A stretch of 64,000 bases of DNA from Natronoflexus pectinivorans (GTDB lineage Bacteria; Bacteroidota; Bacteroidia; Bacteroidales; Marinilabiliaceae). The translations under genes and the position numbers were made by a program. Position 1 is the first letter of the stretch. Each line of letters begins with the position of its first letter. Where the stretch lies: contig NZ_SLWK01000013.1 in NCBI RefSeq assembly GCF_004345615.1, positions 25,453 through 89,452 of the forward strand, read 5' to 3'. Of this stretch, positions 1 through 7,931 are shown in pieces. A model generated the notes under the pieces. That model searched no databases and was not told where the DNA came from. It worked only from the letters and a program-made list of their open reading frames with translations.

Positions 1-1823
1 TCCAGCACCATTCTGTGAAAACTCTCAGTTTCGTTCACGTCCAGCCTGTTTAAGCCTCTCCCGGAAGCCAGCCAAATGTTTCCGGCCTCATCTTCAAACA
101 CACTGTAAATATCATTATAAGAAATGGATCCTGCAATTTCAGGTATATGACGATAAACTGTAAAGTCAGCAGTTTGATTGATGACATCATCAATATGTGC
201 AACATTTACGCCACCACCTTTAGTGCCGACCCATAAAAAATCATTGGAATCTAAATATATACTAAGGATTTTGTCACTGCTTAAACCCAGTAACTCACCG
301 GATTCTTCATTAAACTGAATAATTTCCCGCGTCGACTTATTAATATATCCCAACCCCTGCCCCCAGGTTCCAAACCAAATGTTTCCACGGTTATCTTCCA
401 TTAATGCAAAAACAAAACCCTCTACAATATAGCTTTCAAATCCTTTGGTTTCTGTATAGCGCACCAAACTATTGGTGGCAGAACCAATCCACAATGCTCC
501 TTGTTCGTCTATTGCAAGTGCAAGAATCTCACTTTTCCATTGACCGTGTGACAAAATGATTCTTGGGATATTTATTCTTTTAGTTATATCGCCTCCATTA
601 ATATCAAATACATCTATTCCAGCAGAGGAAGTGCCTACCCATAAAACATTATCCTCACCCACAATTGCTGATACAAGATGGTCACTCAAACCTGAATTCG
701 GAGAAACGCCTGGAACTATGGACCTGAACTGTTTGGCGTATAAATCAGAAAAAACAAGTCCTCTACTCTCAGTCCCAATCCACAAAACACCCGTTCGATC
801 AATTAGTAAACAATTGATAATGTTATCGGGAATGGTTCCGGATTCAATCACAGAGTAATTAAAAACCCTTTCAACTTTTGCCTGAGGTGATATCAATACC
901 ATACCTGCTCCACGTGTTGCTAACCAGAGATTTCCACGATGATCCTCTCGAATATCTTCTACCCAATCAACCGGCAGACGTCTTTCAATGGGTGCATTGG
1001 AATCATATACAACAACCTCATAAAGTGATGGAGTTGGTCGTTTGCTAATTTGTAAAAGACCATCATAAGTTGTTGCCCACAAACGCCCCTTACTGTCTCT
1101 TAAAAACCTGGTGACAACTGTAAACCCTATAGTTTGTTGTGAAAGCGATTTAAATTCGTTACGTTCAAGATCATACACAAATAATCCCTCTTCGGCGCCA
1201 ATCAGCATAAATCCTGGCTCGTGATGATAAATAGCCGTTACAGAAATATTCTTTCGGGTTGGAATGAAGGGCTCATTGGTATCTCTTCTATATATGGCAT
1301 TCGGTGTAAGGTTTCTGAAAACAATCTGACCGTTAACCTCTTCCTTTAAAAATAGGCCTTCAGAGGTTCCTGCCCATAAATTACCATCATAATCACAATA
1401 TATATCCCTGATTAGATCATCATATGTCAGATTACTAAAACGCTGTATGATTCCAGTATGCAACTCAAGGCGATTTAAACCTCCGCTCCTGGTCCCAACC
1501 CATAAATATCGGTCTCCCTCCATTTCCAAAGCACTAATCTCATTGCTCGACAATGAATTACTGTCATAAGGATCGTATTTATAGCTCACGAATTCGTACC
1601 CATCAAATCTGTTCAATCCGTCTTTCGTTCCCACCCACAAAAAACCTGTGCTATCCTGAAGCATGGATAATACAGATGATTGAGATAGTGTATTTGTGGC
1701 ATTAACTGATCTGAAGCTAATGGAGGTAGCAGAAGTTGCATATGAATGTGTTATACAACTCAATAAAAAAAGAGATAAATAGCGGCAGTAAACAAAGAAA
1801 CTTATACCCGATATAATGTTCAT
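1..1823 (-). CDS. Reg_prop sensor protein, N-terminal part, cut by window edge
   Basis: Reading the minus strand from the ATG at 1823 gives 607 codons without a stop, running off the left edge. The N-terminus has a hydrophobic stretch (residues about 5-30) that looks like a signal peptide or signal anchor. After it come repeated two-component-regulator propeller blades of the type LWVGTKDGLNRFDG, LWVGTRSGGLNRLE and IWFGTWGQGLGYIN, about 40-50 residues apart. In Bacteroidota such periplasmic propellers sense carbohydrates and are usually followed by Y_Y_Y, a histidine kinase and often a receiver plus AraC output (hybrid two-component systems). The output part lies outside the window, so the class is open. 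It is the same family as the kinase at 48626-51979. The next gene upstream on this strand is a secreted beta-helix protein, which fits a carbohydrate context. Confidence 0.85.
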   Translation of the reverse strand, partial: MNIISGISFFVYCRYLSLFLLSCITHSYATSATSISFRSVNATNTLSQSSVLSMLQDSTGFLWVGTKDGLNRFDGYEFVSYKYDPYDSNSLSSNEISALEMEGDRYLWVGTRSGGLNRLELHTGIIQRFSNLTYDDLIRDIYCDYDGNLWAGTSEGLFLKEEVNGQIVFRNLTPNAIYRRDTNEPFIPTRKNISVTAIYHHEPGFMLIGAEEGLFVYDLERNEFKSLSQQTIGFTVVTRFLRDSKGRLWATTYDGLLQISKRPTPSLYEVVVYDSNAPIERRLPVDWVEDIREDHRGNLWLATRGAGMVLISPQAKVERVFNYSVIESGTIPDNIINCLLIDRTGVLWIGTESRGLVFSDLYAKQFRSIVPGVSPNSGLSDHLVSAIVGEDNVLWVGTSSAGIDVFDINGGDITKRINIPRIILSHGQWKSEILALAIDEQGALWIGSATNSLVRYTETKGFESYIVEGFVFALMEDNRGNIWFGTWGQGLGYINKSTREIIQFNEESGELLGLSSDKILSIYLDSNDFLWVGTKGGGVNVAHIDDVINQTADFTVYRHIPEIAGSISYNDIYSVFEDEAGNIWLASGRGLNRLDVNETESFHRMVL

Positions 1824-2197
1824 ATTACCAAGTTTCACAAAATGTAGACAAATTTATAAAAAAAAACAATACAAGAATAATTCGCTACATTGCAGCAACC
1901 AAATAAGCATATAAGTAATTGTACTGATGTGATTTGTATTTAAACAATTGTTAACTCGCATCCTTTTCAAAATAGAATATAGCTTAACATTATACTAACT
2001 GCTATCAACTACTTAGAGGCTCAATTTTACAAATAGACTTCAAAAATATCTTACCGCAATCCTAATTTTGAAGAAATAAACATAGAAAATATTCTTCTCG
2101 AAAACACAAAAATCTGAATCTTTCTATTAAAACTATAAATTAAGAGCTGAAATCCTAATAGAAATCAGCTCTTAATTCGTTTATAACTAACTATTTG
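1824..2197. other. AT-rich spacer
   Basis: This is a 374-base gap between two minus-strand genes. It is AT-rich, and I see no ORF or RNA in it. The only structure is the hairpin at 2138-2177. A TAnnTTTG-like box (minus strand, 1849-1856) lies upstream of the sensor start, but the nearest TTG is only 15 bases further upstream, so I do not call a promoter. Confidence 0.5.
2138..2177 (-). terminator. Hairpin after the beta-helix gene
   Basis: AATTAAGAGCTGA (2138-2150) and TCAGCTCTTAATT (2165-2177) form a perfect 13-bp inverted repeat with a 14-base loop. It starts 21 bases after the stop of the beta-helix gene. On the minus strand it is followed by a T-rich stretch. The stem is AT-rich, so as an intrinsic terminator it would be weak. 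Confidence 0.45.
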
Positions 2198-4942
2198 CTA
2201 ATTTTTAATTATTTTTTTCACTATAACTTCATCTGGCCATTCTATTTTCACGAAATAAATACCCTGATTGAAACCTGTCATATCAATTGTATGCGATGAA
2301 CCGCTTCCAATCTGATTTAATAAACGTTGGCCAATGCTATTGTAAACACTTATGCTTACTTGCGATCCGGGCAGTTCTATGGTGAAGCTATCTGCCACAG
2401 GATTTGGATAAATATTAACCTTTTTGGCTTCTTGATAATTTACGTTTGTGATATCACAAGCCAATGCTGGAGGACCTTCCCCTGTAGGAGGAGTGCTTCC
2501 TGATGTAAGATAGATTTTATCCAGTTTTGCACCATCTTCTCGATATCCGATGGTTAGAATGTTTTGTCCTTCATCCAAATCAAATGTATTAGGGAATTGA
2601 AACCAAGTCCAAGAAGAAGAAGGCCCGATATTATTCCAATTAAAAAATGAGCCGTTGTTCATTTTTATCCAAAAAGAGTCTGCGTTTGCATCCGGACATA
2701 TTAAACGTAGATACATATTGTAAGTACCACTTTCCTCCACATCAAAAGTATAGGTTATTAATCCTCCTGACTCAACTGATGGGACACTATTGAGGGCATT
2801 ATTTCCTGGTTGTACAGTTACATATTTACCACCAGAAGCATTCTCGTCAGACACGATATTCCACATTGAACCTACAGTTCCACATTCTCCTTCGATCCAA
2901 ATACCGGATACTTCCTTCACGGTTATAACAACTTCATCACTTGCATAATTTCCTTCTTCATCAAAAACCGTTAGCACTACAACGTATTCACCAGTCGGCA
3001 TATATAGAGAAGGATTCATGCCTGTTGCAATCTGATCTCCTGAAACACTCCATTCATAAGTTTCAATCTCTCCAAAAGGATTATCGCTCCAGGAACCATC
3101 TAAGAAAACATTAGGTTCTTCATTACTATTATCCCATACAGTCTGATTGTTTCCTGCATTGGCTCTTAGTTTAAGGGTTTTATTAATTCTTATTATGTGA
3201 AGGTCTCTGGCTCCTGCAATTGCGTTTGTTGAATTTTCCAAACGAAAAGCTACCAATTCATCAAAATCTGCTTCGCCTATAAACTCAATTCCGATTGTTT
3301 TAGAAGTTTCACCAGGTGCAAATGTTACTGTTGTAGATTGAATATTAAAATCTATGCCAGGAATACCATCACCAGCAACAGGTACTAATTCTGTTGTTAT
3401 GGTTTGTGAATGTGCTTTGTTGAGCTTTATGGTTATTTCTAATGTTTCTCCTCTGTTTGCAGTCGAAATAACTCTATCAAAATATACCAATGTGCCTGTT
3501 GTTTGTCTGTCAGCCTCCCAACCGAAAAGACTTGGTCCATAATACGCATATGCACCTAAATCCAAACCATTATCTCCGGCTCCTTTTGCAGGGCTTGATG
3601 CTTGAAGTCTGAAGTCGGTGGTGCTTACAAAAAGAGGATCCGTAGACAAGCCATTGGTATCTCCCATCGCATCATGGAACGCTTCAGGCGTTACTTGACT
3701 ACCCGGCGACGTGCTGTTATAGGCAGGCAAGGTTACCAATATCCCATTTTTATCCGTAAATTCTTGCGTTGGGGTAGTTTCAGGGATGTGATCATACAAA
3801 ACGGAATTAGTTATAGAAGTAGAAAACCACAAGTTGTTTCGAAAGATATCAGGACCATGATCCATTGCAGCACGAGAAAACTGAATATTGTGCCTGGTAT
3901 TGTTGAAACTAATGTTGTTCCTTAATTCATCTTCCACTGATTTATGAATAACAAAACCATCCCTATTATTGAAGGCCACATTATTGATATATCGTGGGTA
4001 ATAAGTCCAATTAGTTCCAGAATAATATGAAGACATGTAGCCGGATTGCATTCCAACAGAAATGTTTTCCTGAATAACATTGGCTCTACAACGCGATTCG
4101 TTAAATACATTGCCGGCACCACCATTCCCAAAGTTTCGTAGGATGATATTACGACTTCCATCCCTATCTAGCCAAATATGGTTTACAACATCCTCTCCAT
4201 AATTAAATGCAATAACATTATTCCCATTCGACATGTCTTGAATATCAATAGCCCTAGAAAACAACCAAGTACCACCCCAGCTGCGCTGTTTTCCCTTGAA
4301 ATCGATAAAAGTATTGTTAATTATCAGGTTGTGTTGCGAGGTTTGTTGGTTAACATTAATACCGTCGCCGGTAATGTTTTTGAAATAGTTATTGGAAACC
4401 ACATTTCGAGATGAGTGGAACAGTGCCACCATCTGGTTGCCATTCCAAGTGCCTACCTGGCTATTCCCCAGGTTTTCAAATCGATTGTTGATCACCACAT
4501 TGCCTTGGCCAGACCTGATATAAATACTTGCTCTTCCAAACTGAAAATCTTTAAACTGAAATCCTTCGATCCAGATAAAACTTCTGTTCGTCAATTCGAA
4601 AACGGCAGTATTGTCTGTGATGGAAGTTCCAGGGTGCGTGATGATCACATCGCCTGTGCCTGGTTTGGGCTTAAAAACTATCATGGCATTTTCGGTACCC
4701 GATGATTTAGGTATAATGTTATGCTCAATGTATGTTCCCTCATTAACAAAAACAGTGTCACCAGGATCGACCATTGATGCTGCTTTTGCTATTGTCAAAA
4801 ATGGATCATCAATAGCACCTGTTCCATCATCACTCCCTGTAGTTGAAACATAATAGTTTGTTGCATTAATATTTGTTACAAACAACAGAAATACTAATGT
4901 AAACGTTAACTTACAACTTGATAAAAATAGATGTTTAATCAT
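2198..4942 (-). CDS. Secreted right-handed beta-helix protein with Calx-beta, PKD and type IX sorting domain
   Basis: This 914-residue exported protein has a signal peptide (about 1-27). Residues 30-460 have the Asn-rich ladder of a right-handed parallel beta-helix (repeats such as NVVSNNYFKN and NLIINNTFIDF), starting with a DUF1565-like GTYIEHN segment, as in polysaccharide lyases and their relatives. A Calx-beta-like domain (about 485-590), a PKD domain (about 592-685) and a CBM6/35-like beta-sandwich (about 686-805) follow. The C-terminus (about 835-914) has the VNIYPNPV and GIYFVKI signature of a type IX secretion sorting domain, so the protein is probably released or anchored at the cell surface. 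I cannot name catalytic residues; a lyase, epimerase or plain carbohydrate-binding role are all possible. It stands alone, next to a propeller sensor gene. Confidence 0.85.
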   Translation of the reverse strand: MIKHLFLSSCKLTFTLVFLLFVTNINATNYYVSTTGSDDGTGAIDDPFLTIAKAASMVDPGDTVFVNEGTYIEHNIIPKSSGTENAMIVFKPKPGTGDVIITHPGTSITDNTAVFELTNRSFIWIEGFQFKDFQFGRASIYIRSGQGNVVINNRFENLGNSQVGTWNGNQMVALFHSSRNVVSNNYFKNITGDGINVNQQTSQHNLIINNTFIDFKGKQRSWGGTWLFSRAIDIQDMSNGNNVIAFNYGEDVVNHIWLDRDGSRNIILRNFGNGGAGNVFNESRCRANVIQENISVGMQSGYMSSYYSGTNWTYYPRYINNVAFNNRDGFVIHKSVEDELRNNISFNNTRHNIQFSRAAMDHGPDIFRNNLWFSTSITNSVLYDHIPETTPTQEFTDKNGILVTLPAYNSTSPGSQVTPEAFHDAMGDTNGLSTDPLFVSTTDFRLQASSPAKGAGDNGLDLGAYAYYGPSLFGWEADRQTTGTLVYFDRVISTANRGETLEITIKLNKAHSQTITTELVPVAGDGIPGIDFNIQSTTVTFAPGETSKTIGIEFIGEADFDELVAFRLENSTNAIAGARDLHIIRINKTLKLRANAGNNQTVWDNSNEEPNVFLDGSWSDNPFGEIETYEWSVSGDQIATGMNPSLYMPTGEYVVVLTVFDEEGNYASDEVVITVKEVSGIWIEGECGTVGSMWNIVSDENASGGKYVTVQPGNNALNSVPSVESGGLITYTFDVEESGTYNMYLRLICPDANADSFWIKMNNGSFFNWNNIGPSSSWTWFQFPNTFDLDEGQNILTIGYREDGAKLDKIYLTSGSTPPTGEGPPALACDITNVNYQEAKKVNIYPNPVADSFTIELPGSQVSISVYNSIGQRLLNQIGSGSSHTIDMTGFNQGIYFVKIEWPDEVIVKKIIKN

Positions 4943-5227
4943 AGTTCTAATTTTAATTTAAAAAATCCAGACAGTTTAAGATTAGATCATTCCAATTCAC
5001 TAATTATTAATAATGTATATAAATCCTAAACACAAGAAGGTGTATTACCCAAAAGGCGTGATAATGATAATTAATTCTCTTTTGGTATTTATCTGATAAT
5101 CTCTGACAGTCTGGAAATCCGACCTAACAAACTATAAAATAAGTTATTACATGAATTACAAAAAAAGTTTGCCTTTAAGCAAAGGCTTAACCGTTATACA
5201 ACTGATAATATGCATATTACACACTTA

Positions 5228-5272
5228 TCAACGATAGTTAAACATGTGTTTTACATGTTTAACTATCGTTGA
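5228..5272. repeat. Perfect 20-bp inverted repeat
   Basis: The arm at 5228-5247 is exactly complementary to 5253-5272, with a five-base loop (GTTTT). It lies 285 bases upstream of the beta-helix gene in a gap with no ORF. No T-run follows on either strand, so it is not a classic terminator. It could be an operator, a REP-type element or a processed RNA hairpin. Confidence 0.7.
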
Positions 5273-5516
5273 GATTTAGTAGAATGCTTCTTAAACATTT
5301 GCACCAAAATATCAATCCATAGAAATAATGCCTGTAATTATTTCGCCAATAAATATCACAAAACGACAACTGCTTATTATACAATTATTTTCATGAAGAA
5401 ATATTGCTATCAATTAAGTCTATGCAATCATTCTATGCTATAAAATTTTGGTGTTGAATTCTTTCATTTTCCAGACTTTTTTATCCTTCCTAATAAAACA
5501 ATTTCAGATATTGCTT

Positions 5517-5620
5517 TTAAGATAAGTAATAAGAAGAAGGGTTCCCATAGAACTCCCTAAAAGTTTTTGCAAAGTAAGTAGGGGAAGAAAAGCCTGTCAT
5601 TTATGATATTTCTGACATGG
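5517..5620 (-). pseudogene. C-terminal relic of an AraC-type regulator
   Basis: On the minus strand, codons ending in a TAA at 5517-5519 read MTGFSSPTYFAKTFREFYG and then NPSSYYLS. This is the second helix-turn-helix of an AraC/HTH_18 domain, as found at the C-terminus of hybrid two-component regulators. One codon upstream the frame has a TAA, preceded by MSEIS (compare the family's usual MSEIAYMTGFSS), and a further stop follows, so only about 34 codons remain recognisable. The rest is gone; a REP-like element begins about 50 bases away. The relic points to a lost regulator beside the beta-helix gene. Confidence 0.65.
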
Positions 5621-5669
5621 AGTATTACTTGTATTTACTCAATAACACTGCTGACCTGATAATTAATTT

Positions 5670-5806
5670 AGATTTCTCGCTCTGCTCGAAATGACAAAAC
5701 TTTCAGGAAGTCAAGACAGGTGAAGGGGTTATTGCGGCTTCGCCGCAATAACCCCTTCACCTCACACAACGTAACATCTTGTCATTTCGAGAGAAGCGAG
5801 AAATCT
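5670..5806. repeat. REP-like element, copy 1
   Basis: The outer arms starting AGATTTCTCGCTCTGCTCG and ending GAGAAGCGAGAAATCT are inverted copies of each other. Inside lies a perfect 21-bp hairpin (5718-5738 with 5742-5762, loop TTC) whose tip is GCGGC-TTC-GCCGC. A second copy with the same arms but a different inner stem is at 26717-26838. Such palindromic dispersed elements are typically intergenic and non-coding, sometimes mobilised by RAYT transposases; no RAYT gene is in the window. Confidence 0.8.
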
Positions 5807-5958
5807 ATTATATGATTATCATAATGAAAAAAACTCAGTCAGGCAGTAGTTATACTAAACCTCAAAAAACACGTATATTGCAAACACATGCAACTACTCA
5901 GTAAGCAAATCATTATTTAATGAGATTTAATTGATAAAAAAACTTTTTACATCAATTT

Positions 5959-6798
5959 TCATCCATGGCAAAGGTCATCCACCTCATCCAGAATTTTTCC
6001 ACGTTTATTTCCTTTTAGGCGCAAATTGTCTAACACCTCAGGTTTTTCAAGCAACTGGCGACAAAGCACCACGCCCTGATTCAGTAATTGTGCTTTTTCG
6101 GCTTTTGAAAGCTGGGTAATAGCAGTAATGGGGAAAATCCGCATCTCTTCAATCAACTGACGCAAATTTCTTTTCTCAGGAAAATCCCAGCCTAAAAGCT
6201 TTAACCCGCTGCATAATCCAAAATCTATGGCATCGGTTGTAAAGCGTGTATTGGTAACCACCCAACCCTGAAAATTGAAACGTTGATATGCAGTATCTTT
6301 TTGCCTTTCTCTTACAATATCATCTATACGAGACTTGATATACAGAGGCACCTGTACGCTGGCAAATTTTCCGGGACTGTTGTAAAACTTACATTCGACC
6401 AAGTGCTGATGCGTTTGGCTGGTTGCTATCACATCCATTTCGTGCGATACGCAGTGCCCTTTTAAGACCTCTCCAACTCTCACTTCAAAACCCTGATATT
6501 TAAAGAGCTGCCCGATAAAATGCTCAAATGGATAACCAGACGGACCTAACTCCATAATGGCTTTCTTAAGGCTATACCTTGCGGCCATGCTTCGCCGCTT
6601 TCGCCGAAGCAAAGAAAAGGCACGGTTGTAAATTCGCTTTGTGGTCATTCCTTCCTTCAGCCACGACTCAACATCTTCAACCACTTCCTGAATTAATGCG
6701 CCATCGGCTCCTGAACGTTTTAATGATTGCTCCAGTTTCTCAACCGAAAAGGGTTGCATTTCACCTGAAGCTTTTTCTATGAGTAATTTTTTTGACAT
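5959..6798 (-). CDS. ATP-cone domain fused to Mrr-like restriction endonuclease fold
   Basis: This 279-residue protein has two domains. Residues about 3-85 look like an ATP-cone, the nucleotide-binding regulatory domain of ribonucleotide reductases and NrdR (start IEKASGEMQPFSVEKLEQSL, then MTTKRIYNRAFSLLR). Residues about 88-200 look like a PD-(D/E)xK nuclease of the Mrr/Endonuc_IV type: E92 in the first helix, D122 in EMDVIA, and E135-C-K137 in LVECKFY. A short helical tail follows. Known ATP-cone/Mrr proteins are annotated only as restriction-endonuclease-like; the substrate is unknown. It ends a minus-strand run, 82 bases after the MscS gene. Cleavage activity and nucleotide control are inferred from the fold. 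Confidence 0.75.
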   Translation of the reverse strand: MSKKLLIEKASGEMQPFSVEKLEQSLKRSGADGALIQEVVEDVESWLKEGMTTKRIYNRAFSLLRRKRRSMAARYSLKKAIMELGPSGYPFEHFIGQLFKYQGFEVRVGEVLKGHCVSHEMDVIATSQTHQHLVECKFYNSPGKFASVQVPLYIKSRIDDIVRERQKDTAYQRFNFQGWVVTNTRFTTDAIDFGLCSGLKLLGWDFPEKRNLRQLIEEMRIFPITAITQLSKAEKAQLLNQGVVLCRQLLEKPEVLDNLRLKGNKRGKILDEVDDLCHG

Positions 6799-6880
6799 AT
6801 AAATTAAGAAAAAAATCTAAGACAAATATGTGAGTTTTTTATGTGTATTAATATACATTAACCAAGCAATCTTTTACAAA

Positions 6881-7915
6881 CTAAAACAAATCTCCTTTAC
6901 GAATAACTCCCTGCTTCAACAATTCGCGAATGACTATTTCTGTCATATCGCTTTTAAACTGAAACTCGTACCGGATGTCCATCACATAAGCTTTCAGGCG
7001 CATTTTGAGGTATGAACGCCTCTCTTTAACTTCGTTAAAAAACACCACTACAATGGGCTTTTCAAGATAGATAAAACGTGAAATCTGGGCGGTTTCAATG
7101 GCTATTTTTCGGGCTTTTTGTGTATCCACATCAATGGGAAGATAAATTTCGGCCACCACCTGGCAATTCAGCTCTCCGGAATTGGCATTTGAAACTGATG
7201 AATTCATCAGTTCCATATTTGGAACTGATACCACCGAATCATCGGGTGTAACAATTCGAGTGGCTCGCAGGCCAATTTCAATGACTTCACCGTAATATTT
7301 TCCAGTTTCTATCTTATCCCCAACCTGAAAAGGTCTGTCGAACAACAACATAATCCCACCAAAAACATTCTTAAGCAAATCTTGTGCAGCCAGACCAATG
7401 GCAATGGCTGCAGAGGCCCACATGGCCAGATAGGTTTCCATAGGCGGATTGTAAATGCCTTTAATAATAACAAATACAATAAGCATCCATAGTAAAATTC
7501 GCACCACCGGAATGATGCTTTTCAATCCTATTCTTAATTTGCTGCTCTTTTCAGCGATGGCTTCCAGAATTCTTATCACAAACCGTATGATAAGATAGCC
7601 AAGCACAATAATCACAAGTGTCCAGAAAATTTTGCTGAAAGAGATAACGTTGATGACCTCTCCCGGGGTTCCCATCTCCTGGAGGACATGCACTCGCTTT
7701 TGAGCGGAGTCAGCTGCTGTTTCTGATTTAGATTTCTCCTTCGTAATTAATGATACGGTATCAACTTGGGCTTTACCAATTACCACCGTGAATGTATCGG
7801 GAAGTGCAACCTCTAATGTGTCAATATTTGGAAAGCGGGCTGGCAACGTATCAGGTTCAGCTAATATCAGCGAAGCAGACAGAAAGAAAATAATGGATAT
7901 GATATATTTTGACAT
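6881..7915 (-). CDS. MscS-family mechanosensitive channel
   Basis: This 344-residue inner-membrane protein has a probable signal peptide (1-19) and a periplasmic stretch. About three membrane helices lie at residues 90-185. The pore helix and beta-domain signature follow: AIGLAAQDLLKNVFGGIMLL, FDRPFQVGDKI, then the Sm-like beta domain (GEVIEIGLRATRIVTPDDSVVSVPN). MscS proteins release solutes when membrane tension rises. The C-terminal alpha/beta domain is present, so the protein looks complete. Its start lies 16 bases after the stop of the 1009-residue P-loop gene, so the two are probably co-transcribed and may work together. Confidence 0.9.
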   Translation of the reverse strand: MSKYIISIIFFLSASLILAEPDTLPARFPNIDTLEVALPDTFTVVIGKAQVDTVSLITKEKSKSETAADSAQKRVHVLQEMGTPGEVINVISFSKIFWTLVIIVLGYLIIRFVIRILEAIAEKSSKLRIGLKSIIPVVRILLWMLIVFVIIKGIYNPPMETYLAMWASAAIAIGLAAQDLLKNVFGGIMLLFDRPFQVGDKIETGKYYGEVIEIGLRATRIVTPDDSVVSVPNMELMNSSVSNANSGELNCQVVAEIYLPIDVDTQKARKIAIETAQISRFIYLEKPIVVVFFNEVKERRSYLKMRLKAYVMDIRYEFQFKSDMTEIVIRELLKQGVIRKGDLF

Positions 7916-7931
7916 TATCGTATATTTTGAA

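Noticed and set aside
556..858. 100-codon plus-strand frame
   Set aside because: It is antisense to the propeller sensor, which shows conserved repeats throughout.
1..1823. Complete hybrid two-component system
   Set aside because: Only the propeller part is visible; kinase, receiver and AraC domains would be outside the window.
6589..6615. Palindrome GCTTCGCCG...CGAAGC inside the nuclease gene as another REP core
   Set aside because: It encodes a run of Arg/Lys codons (LLRRKRRS) and is imperfect; composition explains it.
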